A stretch of 64,000 bases of DNA from assembly GCF_026262505.1 (NCBI RefSeq), contig NC_067207.1:22598082-22662081 (forward strand). Direction: 5' to 3'. The position numbers and the translations under genes are program-made. This document shows positions 35,599 through 46,208 of this stretch, in pieces (the stretch's first letter is position 1; each line of letters opens with the position of its first letter). The notes below the pieces were generated by a model. It was not told the origin of the DNA, did not search any database, and saw only the letters and a list, made by a program, of their open reading frames with translations. The DNA comes from Trichomonas vaginalis G3. Taxonomy: Eukaryota; Parabasalia; Trichomonadida; Trichomonadidae.

Positions 35599-36900
35599 TT
35601 AACAACGATGATCAGTGATAGAAGCTTCCCATTGAATAACTGTATTATCTTGGGAAGCAGTGATGATGTACTTTCCAGAGTAGTTGAATGCAGCACAGAC
35701 AATTTCATTTGTGTGGCTCTTCAATGTATCAACGCACAAGCCTGTTGATGTATCCCAGAGTTTGCACGAGTTATCAACTGATGCTGTGAGCAATCTCGTG
35801 CTCTGCGGACTGAACATGACTCTGTTTATTTCTCCTGTGTGTCCTCTGCAGTCAAACAACTTCTTTCCGTCAATATCCCATATCCTTGCAACGGCATCTC
35901 CTGCGCCAGTCGCGATGTAGTTTCCGTCGGCCGACCAGCATGCATCTGTGCAGCCGCCGCCGTGTCCGTCCATGATAGCGATGGCCTGGTTCGTCCTCAA
36001 GTCCCAAATAAGTGCTGTGCCATCTTGGGAGGCGGAAAGGACTTTGTTGCACGGGAAGTCGAAGTGGGCGGCGAAGATATCGTCGGTATGGCCGTTGAGG
36101 GAGGAGATCTCGCTGCCGGAACGGATATCCCAGAGCTTGACCGTGTTATCGAACGATCCTGTAAGAATTATCTCGCCGTCGTTGGAAAACTCGATATGCG
36201 GGACGATGTCTGTATGGCCAAGAAGCTCGGTATGGAATTGGCCTGTCGTTAAATCGTATAAACGAACGGTATGGTCAGATGATGAAGATGCAAAAGTTTT
36301 TGTTTCGTTTTCGAACTTGATATTGATAACTTGATCTGTATGGCCTGTAAATGTGTAAAGGCATTCACCTGTTCCTACTTTCCAGATTTTGCTCGTTTTA
36401 TCCGCGGATCCTGTGCCAAGAAGGTCGCCAATTGGGTTATTGAAGCAGCAGACGTTGACTGTCTGCTTGTGGCCCATTAAGCAGTGAAGCTCTTTGCCAC
36501 TGAGCGTATCCCAGATGCGGCACGTTTTATCGTTAGATGCTGTGGCGAAGAGCCCACCCATCTTGTTGAAACAGCAATCTGTAAGAGGCATCTCGTGAGC
36601 CTTGATAATTCTTGCTAAAACATATGTGTTGTATTCTATTCCTTGCATCTTAACCATTGACTCTAGAGTTTGAATAAGCTTGGCCCTGTGTTTGGGCTTA
36701 AGACTAGATTCTTCTGCGATGATTTGGTCGGCAAGCGTCTCTAAGTTTGTAGTGGAATCAAGAGATTGTAAATCGAGTTCGTGGTTTGCGATTTCGCCAT
36801 TCTGTTCGATTTCAAGGGTAAGCTTTGGTGGATAGAATGTGACATGAATTGCTTTCAATACTTCTCGAGATCCTCGAGGGCTTTTTGGCATCCAACTCAT
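35599..36900 (-). CDS. DAW1: Dynein assembly factor DAW1/ODA16 (WD40)
   Basis: I use the ATG at 36,900 (433 residues, close to the animal and algal proteins); the longer frame would start with TTG. A conserved N-terminal domain precedes a cargo-type WD40 propeller of about eight blades (AHEMPLTDCCFNKMGGLFATAS, TGSADKTSKIW, LLGHTDIVPHIEFSNDG, ending NYSGKYIITASQDNTVIQW). DAW1/ODA16 links outer-arm dynein to the intraflagellar transport machinery, fitting a flagellated protist. The blade pattern and the N-terminal KAIHVTFYPPKLTLEIE region support DAW1 over generic WD proteins. Confidence 0.8.
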   Translation of the reverse strand: MSWMPKSPRGSREVLKAIHVTFYPPKLTLEIEQNGEIANHELDLQSLDSTTNLETLADQIIAEESSLKPKHRAKLIQTLESMVKMQGIEYNTYVLARIIKAHEMPLTDCCFNKMGGLFATASNDKTCRIWDTLSGKELHCLMGHKQTVNVCCFNNPIGDLLGTGSADKTSKIWKVGTGECLYTFTGHTDQVINIKFENETKTFASSSSDHTVRLYDLTTGQFHTELLGHTDIVPHIEFSNDGEIILTGSFDNTVKLWDIRSGSEISSLNGHTDDIFAAHFDFPCNKVLSASQDGTALIWDLRTNQAIAIMDGHGGGCTDACWSADGNYIATGAGDAVARIWDIDGKKLFDCRGHTGEINRVMFSPQSTRLLTASVDNSCKLWDTSTGLCVDTLKSHTNEIVCAAFNYSGKYIITASQDNTVIQWEASITDHRC

Positions 36901-37513
36901 AATTCTTTGTTTGCTTTCGAATGGAAAAAGTGTCAATGTTTACAATCCATTTTTCTGTTTTTTGTTGGACGATAAAAGGTCGAATATTTTTATGTAAAAC
37001 ATCATATACTCAAGCATTATAATCAACATTTAAAGTCAGACACCGTTAATTCGAATATTCCTTCTCAATTTGTTTTGATTTTCCAAAAAATTCGATCGGG
37101 AATCAAAAAGTTTGAATAACAGTCCGCAATGTCATTAAAAATTTATATCTATTGACCGATATTTCAAATGTTTCTTTCAATTATTTGCTGATATTTCAAA
37201 ACAATTTTTTGATTATTTTGACTAACAAAGTAATGAGATCCATATAAATATTGTGTAGAATAAATCCTTAAGTTGTTTTCTTGTGTCTTTGATCTAATAT
37301 TAATCGTCATGAAAATAACATTATGAAGCCATTATTCTCAGTGTTTATATTATTTTTGACTCACAAAATATAAATTTCATGAACCCATATTGGGAAGAAA
37401 TATAAACAAATCCAATTATTGTAAATTCTTCAGACATCATCATTTTGATTGACGAGAACTTGAAAAGTACTGTTAAATAGTAGTATTATTTTACAAAACA
37501 AACAATAATATTA
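36901..37513. other. AT-rich spacer
   Basis: No gene was seen. It contains GAAAAAGTGTCA at about 36,923-36,934 near the DAW1 start, in opposite orientation to the usual motif. Confidence 0.5.
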
Positions 37514-38437
37514 TTAATCATCGTTGGTAATTCCAACACATGCATGGCGCATGTCAATTGATATGTCATTGAAGTATGGATGATTGAGTGCATCTTTAGC
37601 ACTTAGTCTCTTTGCTGGATCATATACAAGAACTTTTTCGATTAAATCAATCATTGCATAATCACACTTATCACCGAATTCACGGGCCAAACCAACTCTT
37701 TCAACATTTGGCATATCGAAACCAAGCTCATTCTTTACTTTATTATAAAATCCTGGGTAAGCATCTTCTGTTGGAGTTCCTAAAATGCTAATTATCTTCA
37801 TGAGTTGGTCAATATGGCCATCTCCAGGAAATAAGGGTGATCCAGTAGCCATTTCATAGATGATACATCCAACACTCCACATATCGATTGATAAATCGTA
37901 TGGAGTTGAAACTAATAATTCAGGCGCTTTATACCAAAGCGTAACAACTCCCTTTGTATATGGCCTCATTGGAACTGTAAAGTATCTTGACATACCAAAA
38001 TCACATATTTTAAGTAAACCCGACTTACTTAGTAAGAGATTATCAGGTTTGATATCGCGATGTATAATTCTATGGGAATGAATGAAATTTATTCCAGCAA
38101 TTAGCTGGAATGCATATGATTTGATAATGCTTTCCTTCAAAGGTCTCCTAATATGATTTAATAAAGTTCTTAGATCCGAATCCATGTATTCGAATGCTAA
38201 GAATATAGGTAATGATGATGTGCACACATCCTTAAGACCGATTATATTAATATGGTTAAGTGTTTTGAGGATAGATATTTCGCGAAGTAATGTTGATGGA
38301 ACTCCGTCTTCCAAATTATCGATTTTTAGTATTTTTAAAGCAACAGTTGATTTATCTCTAGTATCAGTAGCTCTGTAAACCACGCCGTATGATCCCTCTC
38401 CTAGTTTTTCTTGCTTTTCATAGAGGGAAATAGACAT
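37514..38437 (-). CDS. Cyclin-dependent kinase, PSTLLRE type
   Basis: This 307-residue single-domain kinase has a Gly loop GEGSYGVVY (Ser and Tyr at the inhibitory positions), Lys in VALKILK, a cyclin-binding helix PSTLLRE in place of PSTAIRE, a catalytic loop HRDIKPDNLLL, DFG and a T-loop PYTKGVVTLWYKAPELL with the activating Thr. The length and layout are those of CDK1/2-like kinases. The Ser in the P-loop and the PSTLLRE variant mean the cyclin partner and exact role (cell cycle or transcription) cannot be fixed from sequence alone. Confidence 0.93.
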   Translation of the reverse strand: MSISLYEKQEKLGEGSYGVVYRATDTRDKSTVALKILKIDNLEDGVPSTLLREISILKTLNHINIIGLKDVCTSSLPIFLAFEYMDSDLRTLLNHIRRPLKESIIKSYAFQLIAGINFIHSHRIIHRDIKPDNLLLSKSGLLKICDFGMSRYFTVPMRPYTKGVVTLWYKAPELLVSTPYDLSIDMWSVGCIIYEMATGSPLFPGDGHIDQLMKIISILGTPTEDAYPGFYNKVKNELGFDMPNVERVGLAREFGDKCDYAMIDLIEKVLVYDPAKRLSAKDALNHPYFNDISIDMRHACVGITNDD

Positions 38438-38653
38438 TTGTTTTGAAGAATCTATACGTTTAGAATTGCTATTCTATAAAATTATTTCCGTCAAGCTTTC
38501 AAAATTTGAATAATTTCAATTTATGAGACGGAAACAATTTAAAACAAATTTCATTTCGAGTTTGAGACTTTTCTAATGAATGTCAGTAAACATTTTAGTA
38601 AAAGTAGTATGATATTTCATATTTTATAACAAAAATAAAAGATATAAATTAAA

Positions 38654-40030
38654 TTATTGTTCAGCAAACTTTGCCTGAGCTTCAAGTTCGCCTACAACCA
38701 TATTAGCACCTGGTTTCTGATCAAGTGTTCCATCAGTGCAATGTACCATTGCAACCTTTCCATCATTTGTTCCTACAGCCAAAGTTCCTGGAACGGACAA
38801 GTTCCAAGCAACTTTATGAGCTCCCTGTATATCAAGTGTTGCTACAGGTATAGAAGTAGAAACTGCGAGGTCTACAATGACTAATTTGTCTTCCGCAATT
38901 GCAGCGAATATACTTGGGGAGAAAGGACTCCATTTAATATCTGTTAATGGTCTGCCACCAGCAGCGTCGATGTTATAAAGCGGTGCGCGTGAAACAGCAT
39001 TTCTTAATTGAATTGATTCATCAGTACCAGCGGAAACGAACAAACCAGGGGCAACAGGACAGATGGCAATAGCAGGAACAGGACCCGTATGGCCTTCGTA
39101 GAACTGTCTTTCATGTGCAATGAGGTTTGATTCGTAAGGAAGTGGAATTCTTACAACCATGCCTGAGAAAAGGCCAACGTAAGCATCGCATGAGCCAGGA
39201 ATGACGGCAAGTGAAGTAATTGAACCATTCTTATCGAAAACTTTTGATGTTGAGACGCGTTCGAGAACTTTTGTTGCTGTATTACGTCCTTTAAGAGTCC
39301 AGACGCAAATAAGGCCATCAAGAGAAGCGGAGACAAATGCCGTAACTGTATTTCTTTCTGTAATCCAATCTAATGAGACAATTTCTGATGTATGTTGCTC
39401 GCCTAATTTTGTTGTTGCCCAAACTTCTTCTGATTTGATAATTGTAATTTCTCCGGTATGGTGACCAATAGCAATGATAGCTGGATAGTGAGGATGATAG
39501 GCAAGAGCTGTTGCACAAGAATCAAGTGGAAATGTCTTCGGCTGTCCTCCAGCTGCAGGAACTAAGAAGAGCTGGGAGCTATGACGACAAAAACCATAGT
39601 GATTCTGCATTTTAAGAGCAACTGCATATGTTGCTCCTGTGCAATTGCAACAAATTTCTGAAACTGTGTATTGACTATCAGTTTCAACTTGATTGACAAC
39701 ATCCATTTTTCCAGAACTCGATCTTTTTTCTAAGTATTGATATGCTGGATTTGGTTGTAGCTCTTTAAGCATAATTGGAGTAACTTTAGCGAGGAATTTC
39801 TGAATTTCTTGAGGATTTACTTCGACAGTTTCAAGCTTTAACTTAAGAGCTGCAGTAGCAACGTCTGTTCTATTATCTGCGGTAGTTGTAACTTGATCGA
39901 CTTTTTTTGGAAGGAATTCTTCGCCAGTTTGAACTTCAACAGTAACAAGAGATGATTTAGTTGAAGCTACATTGCTTGTTCTATCAAAATTTGTTACCTC
40001 TGTTGGAGAATCTGTAAATTGATGACTCAT
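38654..40030 (-). CDS. Dynein intermediate chain, probably dynein-2 (WDR34/DYNC2I2-like)
   Basis: The 458-residue protein has an N-terminal disordered part containing TVEVQTGEEFLPKK, a likely light-chain-binding VQT site, then LAKVTPIMLKELQPNPAY, and a seven-blade WD40 domain (AIGHHTGEITII, LDGLICVWTLKGR, SAGTDESIQLRN, IKWSPFSPSIFAAI, GTLAVGTNDGKVAMVHCT). The ALAYHP.YPAIIAIGHHTGEI and TDIKWSPFSPSIFA segments are typical of dynein intermediate chains. Size and the N-terminal motif favour the IFT dynein-2 chain over axonemal chains. A canonical AAAAAGTGACA lies about 40 bases upstream of the ATG. Confidence 0.75.
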   Translation of the reverse strand: MSHQFTDSPTEVTNFDRTSNVASTKSSLVTVEVQTGEEFLPKKVDQVTTTADNRTDVATAALKLKLETVEVNPQEIQKFLAKVTPIMLKELQPNPAYQYLEKRSSSGKMDVVNQVETDSQYTVSEICCNCTGATYAVALKMQNHYGFCRHSSQLFLVPAAGGQPKTFPLDSCATALAYHPHYPAIIAIGHHTGEITIIKSEEVWATTKLGEQHTSEIVSLDWITERNTVTAFVSASLDGLICVWTLKGRNTATKVLERVSTSKVFDKNGSITSLAVIPGSCDAYVGLFSGMVVRIPLPYESNLIAHERQFYEGHTGPVPAIAICPVAPGLFVSAGTDESIQLRNAVSRAPLYNIDAAGGRPLTDIKWSPFSPSIFAAIAEDKLVIVDLAVSTSIPVATLDIQGAHKVAWNLSVPGTLAVGTNDGKVAMVHCTDGTLDQKPGANMVVGELEAQAKFAEQ

Positions 40031-40459
40031 TCAAATAAAAGTTTTCTGCACGTTTTTATTTTAAAATTTGTCACTTTTTATGCTAAAAAATTTAAATCGG
40101 CCGAAAACTATTGCACTATTATCTTGTTCCAGATTTGAAGCAAATAATGATCATTTTTATAATGTTTATTCGTTTCTCAACACATCTTTGAATTCATAAA
40201 CTTTCTCAGAGTTCAATAAATAGTATTGAACTGAAACACATTTGTGTAGTATCCCTACTGCTTAAAATCACAAGTTAAAAACAAAGATTTCTTTATGATT
40301 CCTCAAATCTTTCTGAAATTCTTAAGTTTTCTGTTAGAGTGATATATTTTATTAGAGAATCCAACTAAAATTTGGTTAGCGACTCCCTGGTAAACAATTC
40401 TAAATTTGCCTCTGTGAAGTCGCAAATAAAAAGTGCTGGTTTTTTTTTTCAAAAAAATC
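40031..40459. promoter_or_regulatory. Divergent intergenic region with AAAAAGTGACA
   Basis: TGTCACTTTTT at 40,069-40,079 is oriented toward the dynein chain gene. AAAAAGTGCTGG at 40,427-40,438 is a weaker counterpart before the HECT gene. Otherwise no feature was seen. Confidence 0.4.
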
Positions 40460-42508
40460 ATGTCTGACGAAGGTGATGCAAATATTGACAAATACTATCA
40501 ATTGTATTTAGCACAACTTACATCTGGATGTGATTCACTAACTTGCACATCAAGACATTGCCGTTCTTCTCCAAATTTCGAACATCGAGATAAACAATTA
40601 CAAATCATTGCCCTAGAACTAGCAGAAGATGACTCAGAACATCTATGCAAACATCTTAGTCCACTTTTAACCAATCCAAAAAACATTGAATTTCTTGCAA
40701 AAGATGCAATTTCATTTCAAAAGCTTATACGCCAACAACATCTATCCGATGAAGATTTAAATAACATCCAGTTATCATTTACCCACGTAGATATATTCTG
40801 TCACATTCTTTTAGGAGATGATGGAATTATTACTCCGAATAACTTATTATTTGATGATTCCATGATCGATGACTTTTACAAAGGAATTAAAAGAAATCCC
40901 AAGATTCTGAGTGAATACAAAGATTTTCCTCAATTAATTGACATGATTTTAGCAAAACCACCTTCTCTAACGAAAATTAGAGGTATCATACTTCTTCTTT
41001 TACTTTATGGCGTTCATACGTGCAAAAACTACATAAATATTTATCATACGGTCGCAGCTTTTCAACAGATCGAAATTTATGTATTATTTGCAGCCCTTTC
41101 CAACCATCCTTTACTTCTTTCCCATATATTAGAGACGACTCATGCTTTTATAAGAAAATATCTTATTGATAATCCGGATGAGCATCCACACTCAACAAGT
41201 ATGCATGTAATAGCTGCTGTCATGCAAATGTTCTATACCGCGAACTTAAATTTCGATGTTCCGCTTCCTTCCAATGTATTTTACAATGAAAAATTTTGTG
41301 ATAAGCTTGACCCGCGTTGTGAAGCAGAACTTATCAACATAACAAGTTTTTCATACATAATTATGCCAGCAATTCTTAGTTTGACCTTCAAAACAAGAAC
41401 AATTGAGCAAGAAAGAGTTTTGAAGAGTATTGTTGGAAATTTCGGAAGAAGGAACTTAGATATCAGAGTACGCCGTGATAAAATATTGGAAGATGCATTT
41501 ATGCAACTCAGGAATTCAAGATCTCTTCCATTTGAACTTCCAATTAAAATTCATTTTGAAGGAGAAACAGGAAAAGACGATGGCGGACTTTCAAGAGAGT
41601 TCTTTGGATTAATATCTCAACAAATGATCGATCCTAGTTTCTCAATGTTCACTGTTGTGAACGGTTCTTATCATTGGTTTAATATTATGTTCAAAGGTGA
41701 TCCTGGCTACTTCAAATTTGTTGGAACAATTGTTGGATTGGCTGCTGTTAACTCCTATAACCTCAATGTCCAGTTCCCTTCCTTACTTTTCAAAAAATTG
41801 GTTGGAAAGAAGCTGATTTTGGACGATTTAGCTGAAATTGATCCAGCTTTCGTTCAACAAGTCAAGACATTTGATGGGGACTGGGCGGAATGGGGTCTTT
41901 CTTTCGAAGTTTCCGTTCAAGATATCGATGGAACGCTAAAATCAATTGAATTAAAGAAAGGAGGCAGCGATATTGCATTAACTAATGATAACTATAAGGA
42001 ATATATACAATTGTATATGGAATACTACATGATTACTTCTATTGAAATTCCTTATCAATATTTCGAACGAGGATTCAAAGAAGTTGTAGAAAACAATGAT
42101 AAGATGAAAGCTTCTGAGACATTGAAGTGTCTTTCTTATGATGAATTACAAGAATTAGTTTGTGGAAGCCAGAAATTTGATTGGAGCGAGTTTAAGAGGA
42201 ATGTTAAGTACTCAGGACAATATACTCCAACTTCAAAGACCATCCAAATGTTCTGGAAGATATTTGAAGAATTTGATGAGAAACAAAAGCGAAATCTATT
42301 GACATTTATTACATCATTGACGGTTGCACCTGTTGGTGGACTTAAGAATGTCCCAATAACAATAGAATATTCAGGAGAAGTTGCAAAATTCCCTTCATCT
42401 CATACTTGCAACTTATTGTTTGTTCTCCCAGATTATAAGGATGAACAAAAACTCAGAGATAACTTGCTTATTTGTTTGCAAAACACTGAAGGATTCGGTG
42501 CAATCTAA
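40460..42508 (+). CDS. AZUL-HECT (UBE3A/E6AP-like) E3 ubiquitin ligase
   Basis: I use the ATG at 40,460 (MSDEGDANIDK, 682 residues). An AZUL zinc domain opens the protein (QLTSGCDSLTCTSRHC...HLCKHLSPL), characteristic of UBE3A-type ligases and not of other HECT families. The HECT domain spans about residues 340-682 with GETGKDDGGLSREFF in the N-lobe and the catalytic Cys in SSHTCNLLFVLP near the end, closing GFGAI as in UBE3A. It transfers ubiquitin from E2 to substrates in cytosol or nucleus. A paralogue lies 8 kb downstream. Confidence 0.93.
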   Translation: MSDEGDANIDKYYQLYLAQLTSGCDSLTCTSRHCRSSPNFEHRDKQLQIIALELAEDDSEHLCKHLSPLLTNPKNIEFLAKDAISFQKLIRQQHLSDEDLNNIQLSFTHVDIFCHILLGDDGIITPNNLLFDDSMIDDFYKGIKRNPKILSEYKDFPQLIDMILAKPPSLTKIRGIILLLLLYGVHTCKNYINIYHTVAAFQQIEIYVLFAALSNHPLLLSHILETTHAFIRKYLIDNPDEHPHSTSMHVIAAVMQMFYTANLNFDVPLPSNVFYNEKFCDKLDPRCEAELINITSFSYIIMPAILSLTFKTRTIEQERVLKSIVGNFGRRNLDIRVRRDKILEDAFMQLRNSRSLPFELPIKIHFEGETGKDDGGLSREFFGLISQQMIDPSFSMFTVVNGSYHWFNIMFKGDPGYFKFVGTIVGLAAVNSYNLNVQFPSLLFKKLVGKKLILDDLAEIDPAFVQQVKTFDGDWAEWGLSFEVSVQDIDGTLKSIELKKGGSDIALTNDNYKEYIQLYMEYYMITSIEIPYQYFERGFKEVVENNDKMKASETLKCLSYDELQELVCGSQKFDWSEFKRNVKYSGQYTPTSKTIQMFWKIFEEFDEKQKRNLLTFITSLTVAPVGGLKNVPITIEYSGEVAKFPSSHTCNLLFVLPDYKDEQKLRDNLLICLQNTEGFGAI

Positions 42509-43002
42509 TTTTATTTAAAATATATTACGTGTAAACTATAGAATTATTCACAATTTTTTGTACTAAAACGGAATAAAAATTGAAAATTCCTCGAATATAA
42601 AATTATAATGAACTTTCATGTGCGTTACTATATCTCATCCAACAGCACACTTATTTCTTATATTATTATGGTAATTAAAGCCTTATTAGCTCAATTACCA
42701 AACAAATTTTGATCCAGAATTGATATTTAAGAGGTCTCTTGCTGATGATGCTGGACAATTCTTAATGCTTCAGATGGTTGTGGCTATGAAATCAATTGGT
42801 TTTATGATTTTAACTTTTCTTGTGAAAACATTTATCGAGACCGGGGTGAGTAATATGAAATCCGAAATATATTGTTTCGAGTGATTCTGAAAAAGGAATC
42901 AAAATCTGAAAACTCGGGATTATAACTGACCTAAAATAAACTTCACAATTTTTGGCGGGGAAAATTACTTTACAAAAGCTAAAAAAAATTATCTCCAGAT
43001 AA
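42509..43002. other. AT-rich spacer
   Basis: No convincing gene. A short frame around 42,740-42,850 is hydrophobic but has no support. Confidence 0.5.
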
Positions 43003-43917
43003 ATGTTTTTTGATAAATGTTCCAGTAAAAAGAAAGGGAAAGGAGGTGACAAAACAGATAAGGCACGAAGGATTGCCGAAACTATGGAAAAAATCGAATT
43101 CAAAAACTACATCGATAATCTAAAAAATTTTAATACGGCAGATTTCGTGTTATTAGTTGTAGACGCTCGAATTCCACTATCTGGCCACTATGCGCCATAT
43201 GATGGACTCCTTGGGGATCATCTTCTGATCGTTATTAACAAAATAGATTTGGCGCCAAGAGAGTCAGTTATATCATGGTTTCATTTTTTCAACACTATTA
43301 CACATACTTTTGCTATATGCGCAGAAAAGTCTATTGATCCTATCATAGAATACCTAGAAAATGCTAAAGAGAAAAAATCTCAATTAGATATAGTGATCAC
43401 AGGAATAAATAATGTGGGAAAGAGAACAATTCAATCCAAGCTTAAAGCAGCAATGAATATTTCGCCGAAAATTACAAAACCTTGGGATTGGGTTAGACCT
43501 TGCTCTGATTTAGCAGCCATCGGAGCTATTCCTGTATGTGCAATAGCTGATAATCGAATTGCCCATGCAAGAGACTTCCTATCACGTTGCTCCATCTTTT
43601 CAATTATGGAAGTGTTTGGAATTACATTCTATAGCGAGCCAGATGTTGTGCTTCGAATTATAGATCAAAAGAAGACAACAGCACCATATGTGCTCTTTGG
43701 AAGACTTGCAGAACAGAAATATTTATTTTATACAGCGTCGCCATCAAACGTAACAGAGGTAAAGGATATATCAAACTCACAGAAAAGGTCGTTTTATTAC
43801 TCCAAGACAATGGATCAGCATCCGTCTCCATTCATTTGTCTCGGATCACCGACACCTGCAACAATCTTACCACAACTTGTACCTGCTCTTGAGCAGATGG
43901 CAGCTGAGAAGAATTAG
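43003..43917 (+). CDS. Nucleostemin/GNL3-like circularly permuted GTPase, degenerate P-loop
   Basis: The 304-residue protein has the permuted motif order of YlqF/nucleostemin GTPases: DARIPLSG, then G4 NKIDLAPR, then a C-terminal G1 ITGINNVGKRTI. The G1 has Arg where GK(S/T) is expected (GKR), which should impair nucleotide binding. No clear G3 DxPG is visible; the region has PWDWVRPCSDLAAIGAIP instead. The N terminus is Lys-rich (CSSKKKGKGGDKTDKARR), as in nucleolar members. The family acts in ribosome subunit assembly. This protein may be a GTP-independent or inactive form; a mitochondrial-type YlqF/RbgA origin is an alternative. Confidence 0.65.
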   Translation: MFFDKCSSKKKGKGGDKTDKARRIAETMEKIEFKNYIDNLKNFNTADFVLLVVDARIPLSGHYAPYDGLLGDHLLIVINKIDLAPRESVISWFHFFNTITHTFAICAEKSIDPIIEYLENAKEKKSQLDIVITGINNVGKRTIQSKLKAAMNISPKITKPWDWVRPCSDLAAIGAIPVCAIADNRIAHARDFLSRCSIFSIMEVFGITFYSEPDVVLRIIDQKKTTAPYVLFGRLAEQKYLFYTASPSNVTEVKDISNSQKRSFYYSKTMDQHPSPFICLGSPTPATILPQLVPALEQMAAEKN

Positions 43918-44453
43918 TCTTTAATAAGTGATTTAATTAATTTCTGTTAGATTATTTGTTATTTTTGTAAAGTATGTTGTTATTATTAGAATGTTCTACA
44001 AAATTTGCTTTTTAACCAGTACACTATTATCATTGTGATGAAATAGAAAATAATAATAAAAAATCATCCTTCCCAAATTGAAAACGCACCTACAAGTTAA
44101 AAAAAAGCTATTAATCCGTATTTAATTCATATTGGAAATACATGTGATGAACATTCACATTAAAAGTGTCATAGAAACCTAATTGAATTCATTTTTATGT
44201 TCGAAGAGTATTTTATCCTCATACTCTTCTCCTAAAGAACAACAACTCCTAAATATTATATGCTCTGCTACTAATGGATCATTTATATTTAGCAAATGTT
44301 TCGATATGTAACAACATCTAAATACCTTATACTCTGCTAATAATGGATCATATATCCATTCCTCATACAGAAATTAGGAAATCACACTTCAATAGTTTTA
44401 TCAATTTGAGAAAAAAAAAGTGATATTTTTTTTAATAAAACATAGATAACTGT
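43918..44453. repeat. Spacer with a duplicated 36-bp unit
   Basis: TAAATATTATATGCTCTGCTACTAATGGATCAT (about 44,251) is repeated with small changes at about 44,318. Otherwise AT-rich, no gene. Confidence 0.5.
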
Positions 44454-46208
44454 TTATTGACACTTTAAGAGTGCCATGCATGCATAATACTTAACATCAG
44501 TGTCAGGATCATTAGACAATGTCTTTAAGCAAGCAGAAACTTGCTGAGTTACTTTTTGGTCATTCGCTCCTAAGAATAAAAGTAATGTTTTCGCAACCAT
44601 GAATTTAACATTCGGAGTTCTATCATTTGACATGTAAAGTACTGTTGGTAAGAAATACTTAACAATGCTATTGATAGGCATATATCCGTGGAAGCGACTG
44701 ATACACATCAAAGTTACTTGTCTTATCAAGTAGTTTTCACGTGTCTTCAACTGCAAAATGAAAGGAACAAGAGTTTGCGTGGCCCATTCACTGCCAAATT
44801 CTTGGACCAAAAGACCTAATTGTTGTGTCATTGTGTCTCTAACTGCGAAAAATTGGAAAGTCAGCCAGTTTTGAACGAGTGGGAAGAGTTTCTTGCCGAA
44901 TTCATCTGTACCTAGTACGGCAGCGAAACTTGGAATGAGTTTGATGATGGCAACAATGACTCTCCAATGGGCGTCGTTCGCAATTTCGAGAATTGTCGGG
45001 AGAACGGCTGGAACAATGCTATTCATGTCTACTTCTTCAACATGTTGAAGGAGGGATGTAAGCAGAGCAACACTGGCCTCGTTATCTGTGTCGTGGAGGA
45101 TTTGTCCGAAAAGTGGAATAATTGATTGTGAAACATGTTGTTTTCCAACGATCGGAGCAAGCTCCATGATATGTAAAGCAACTTCGCGACGAACAGTTGG
45201 TGATCCGTCGTTTGTAAGTGAAGATAATTCTGGAATAACTTTTTCAATAACGAAATTCTCTTGTTTGGAAAGAAGCGGAAGCATACCACTTGTTGCCTTG
45301 CAAGCAGCTGTCTTTGCTTCTGCTTCTGGATCATGTAAAAGTCGGAATAAAATCGGGCAAATTTCATTTACAATGACATCTGGTGAAAATGGTTTAGCAA
45401 TAGCAGGAATTTCTGTAGCAAATGCTGATCTGACTCTCCAACTTCCGTCTTTGACAATCATTTTACCTAATGAAACGATAATGTTTAATCTGTCTGAATC
45501 TCCGAGCTTTGCTGAGATTACTGACAGAGAAGAAGGTAAAAGTAGACGAACGGAGTCCTCATCATCGTTGACGGAACCCATTAAAATATCCTTTGCGATT
45601 TCTGAAACAATTATGTTAGCTGGAAGCAATTCACAAAGCTGAGGAAGGTATTTAAGTGCGCTACGTCTAACCATTGGTGTTTCATCTTTAACAAGTGACT
45701 TGTAAATTTGTCTTACACTTGTTTTGTTTGTTTCACTTAATTTATCATAAATTCTAACAATAAATGCTGATGCTGATGCTCTTGCTGTGAAAAATTCTGC
45801 TGTTGCTAAATCTCTTGCTGTAGTCATTAAAAAGTTATCAGCTGAAGCTGCTGGAATTGCATTGCAAACCGAATTCATAGAATCTATAGCTTTATCACGA
45901 ACAATTGCTTCTTCAGCGGATGCAAGAATTTTAAGCGGTCCTAATAACGAGCTTGCGTATTCTGGTCCGCCTACGTATTTCACGAGATTACCCATATTAT
46001 CTGCTAATATCATTTGAACTTCACCATCTAGTTGATTCGCATTCATTAGAAATTGAACTAATTCTGTTCTAGCATGTTCAGCTCCCATTGCAGCAGCAAC
46101 TAATTGAATATTACTTGCTGCAAACAATCTGTGGTGAACATTATCGCTATTAAGCTCTTCAGTGAAAAAGTTAAGGACAAAAGCTGGATCTGCTTGTTGT
46201 CTTGACAT
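44454..46208 (-). CDS. PPP2R1A: PP2A scaffold subunit A (PR65)
   Basis: I chose the Met at 46,208 (MSRQQADPAFVLNFF) for a 584-residue protein, the standard PR65 length; the longer frame adds an unlikely 39-residue extension. The whole protein is built of about fifteen HEAT repeats, with familiar features such as ETPMVRRSALKYLPQLCELLP, DGSWRVRSAFATEIPAIAKPF, DPEAEAKTAACKAT and NYLIRQVTLMCISRFHGYM. It joins the catalytic and B subunits of protein phosphatase 2A. All repeats look complete. Terminal Ala-Leu residues are replaced by LLKCQ. Confidence 0.93.
   Translation of the reverse strand: MSRQQADPAFVLNFFTEELNSDNVHHRLFAASNIQLVAAAMGAEHARTELVQFLMNANQLDGEVQMILADNMGNLVKYVGGPEYASSLLGPLKILASAEEAIVRDKAIDSMNSVCNAIPAASADNFLMTTARDLATAEFFTARASASAFIVRIYDKLSETNKTSVRQIYKSLVKDETPMVRRSALKYLPQLCELLPANIIVSEIAKDILMGSVNDDEDSVRLLLPSSLSVISAKLGDSDRLNIIVSLGKMIVKDGSWRVRSAFATEIPAIAKPFSPDVIVNEICPILFRLLHDPEAEAKTAACKATSGMLPLLSKQENFVIEKVIPELSSLTNDGSPTVRREVALHIMELAPIVGKQHVSQSIIPLFGQILHDTDNEASVALLTSLLQHVEEVDMNSIVPAVLPTILEIANDAHWRVIVAIIKLIPSFAAVLGTDEFGKKLFPLVQNWLTFQFFAVRDTMTQQLGLLVQEFGSEWATQTLVPFILQLKTRENYLIRQVTLMCISRFHGYMPINSIVKYFLPTVLYMSNDRTPNVKFMVAKTLLLFLGANDQKVTQQVSACLKTLSNDPDTDVKYYACMALLKCQ

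Noticed and set aside
35839..36334. Two 128-137 aa plus-strand ORFs
   Set aside because: They are shadows of the DAW1 WD40 gene in its G+C-rich part.
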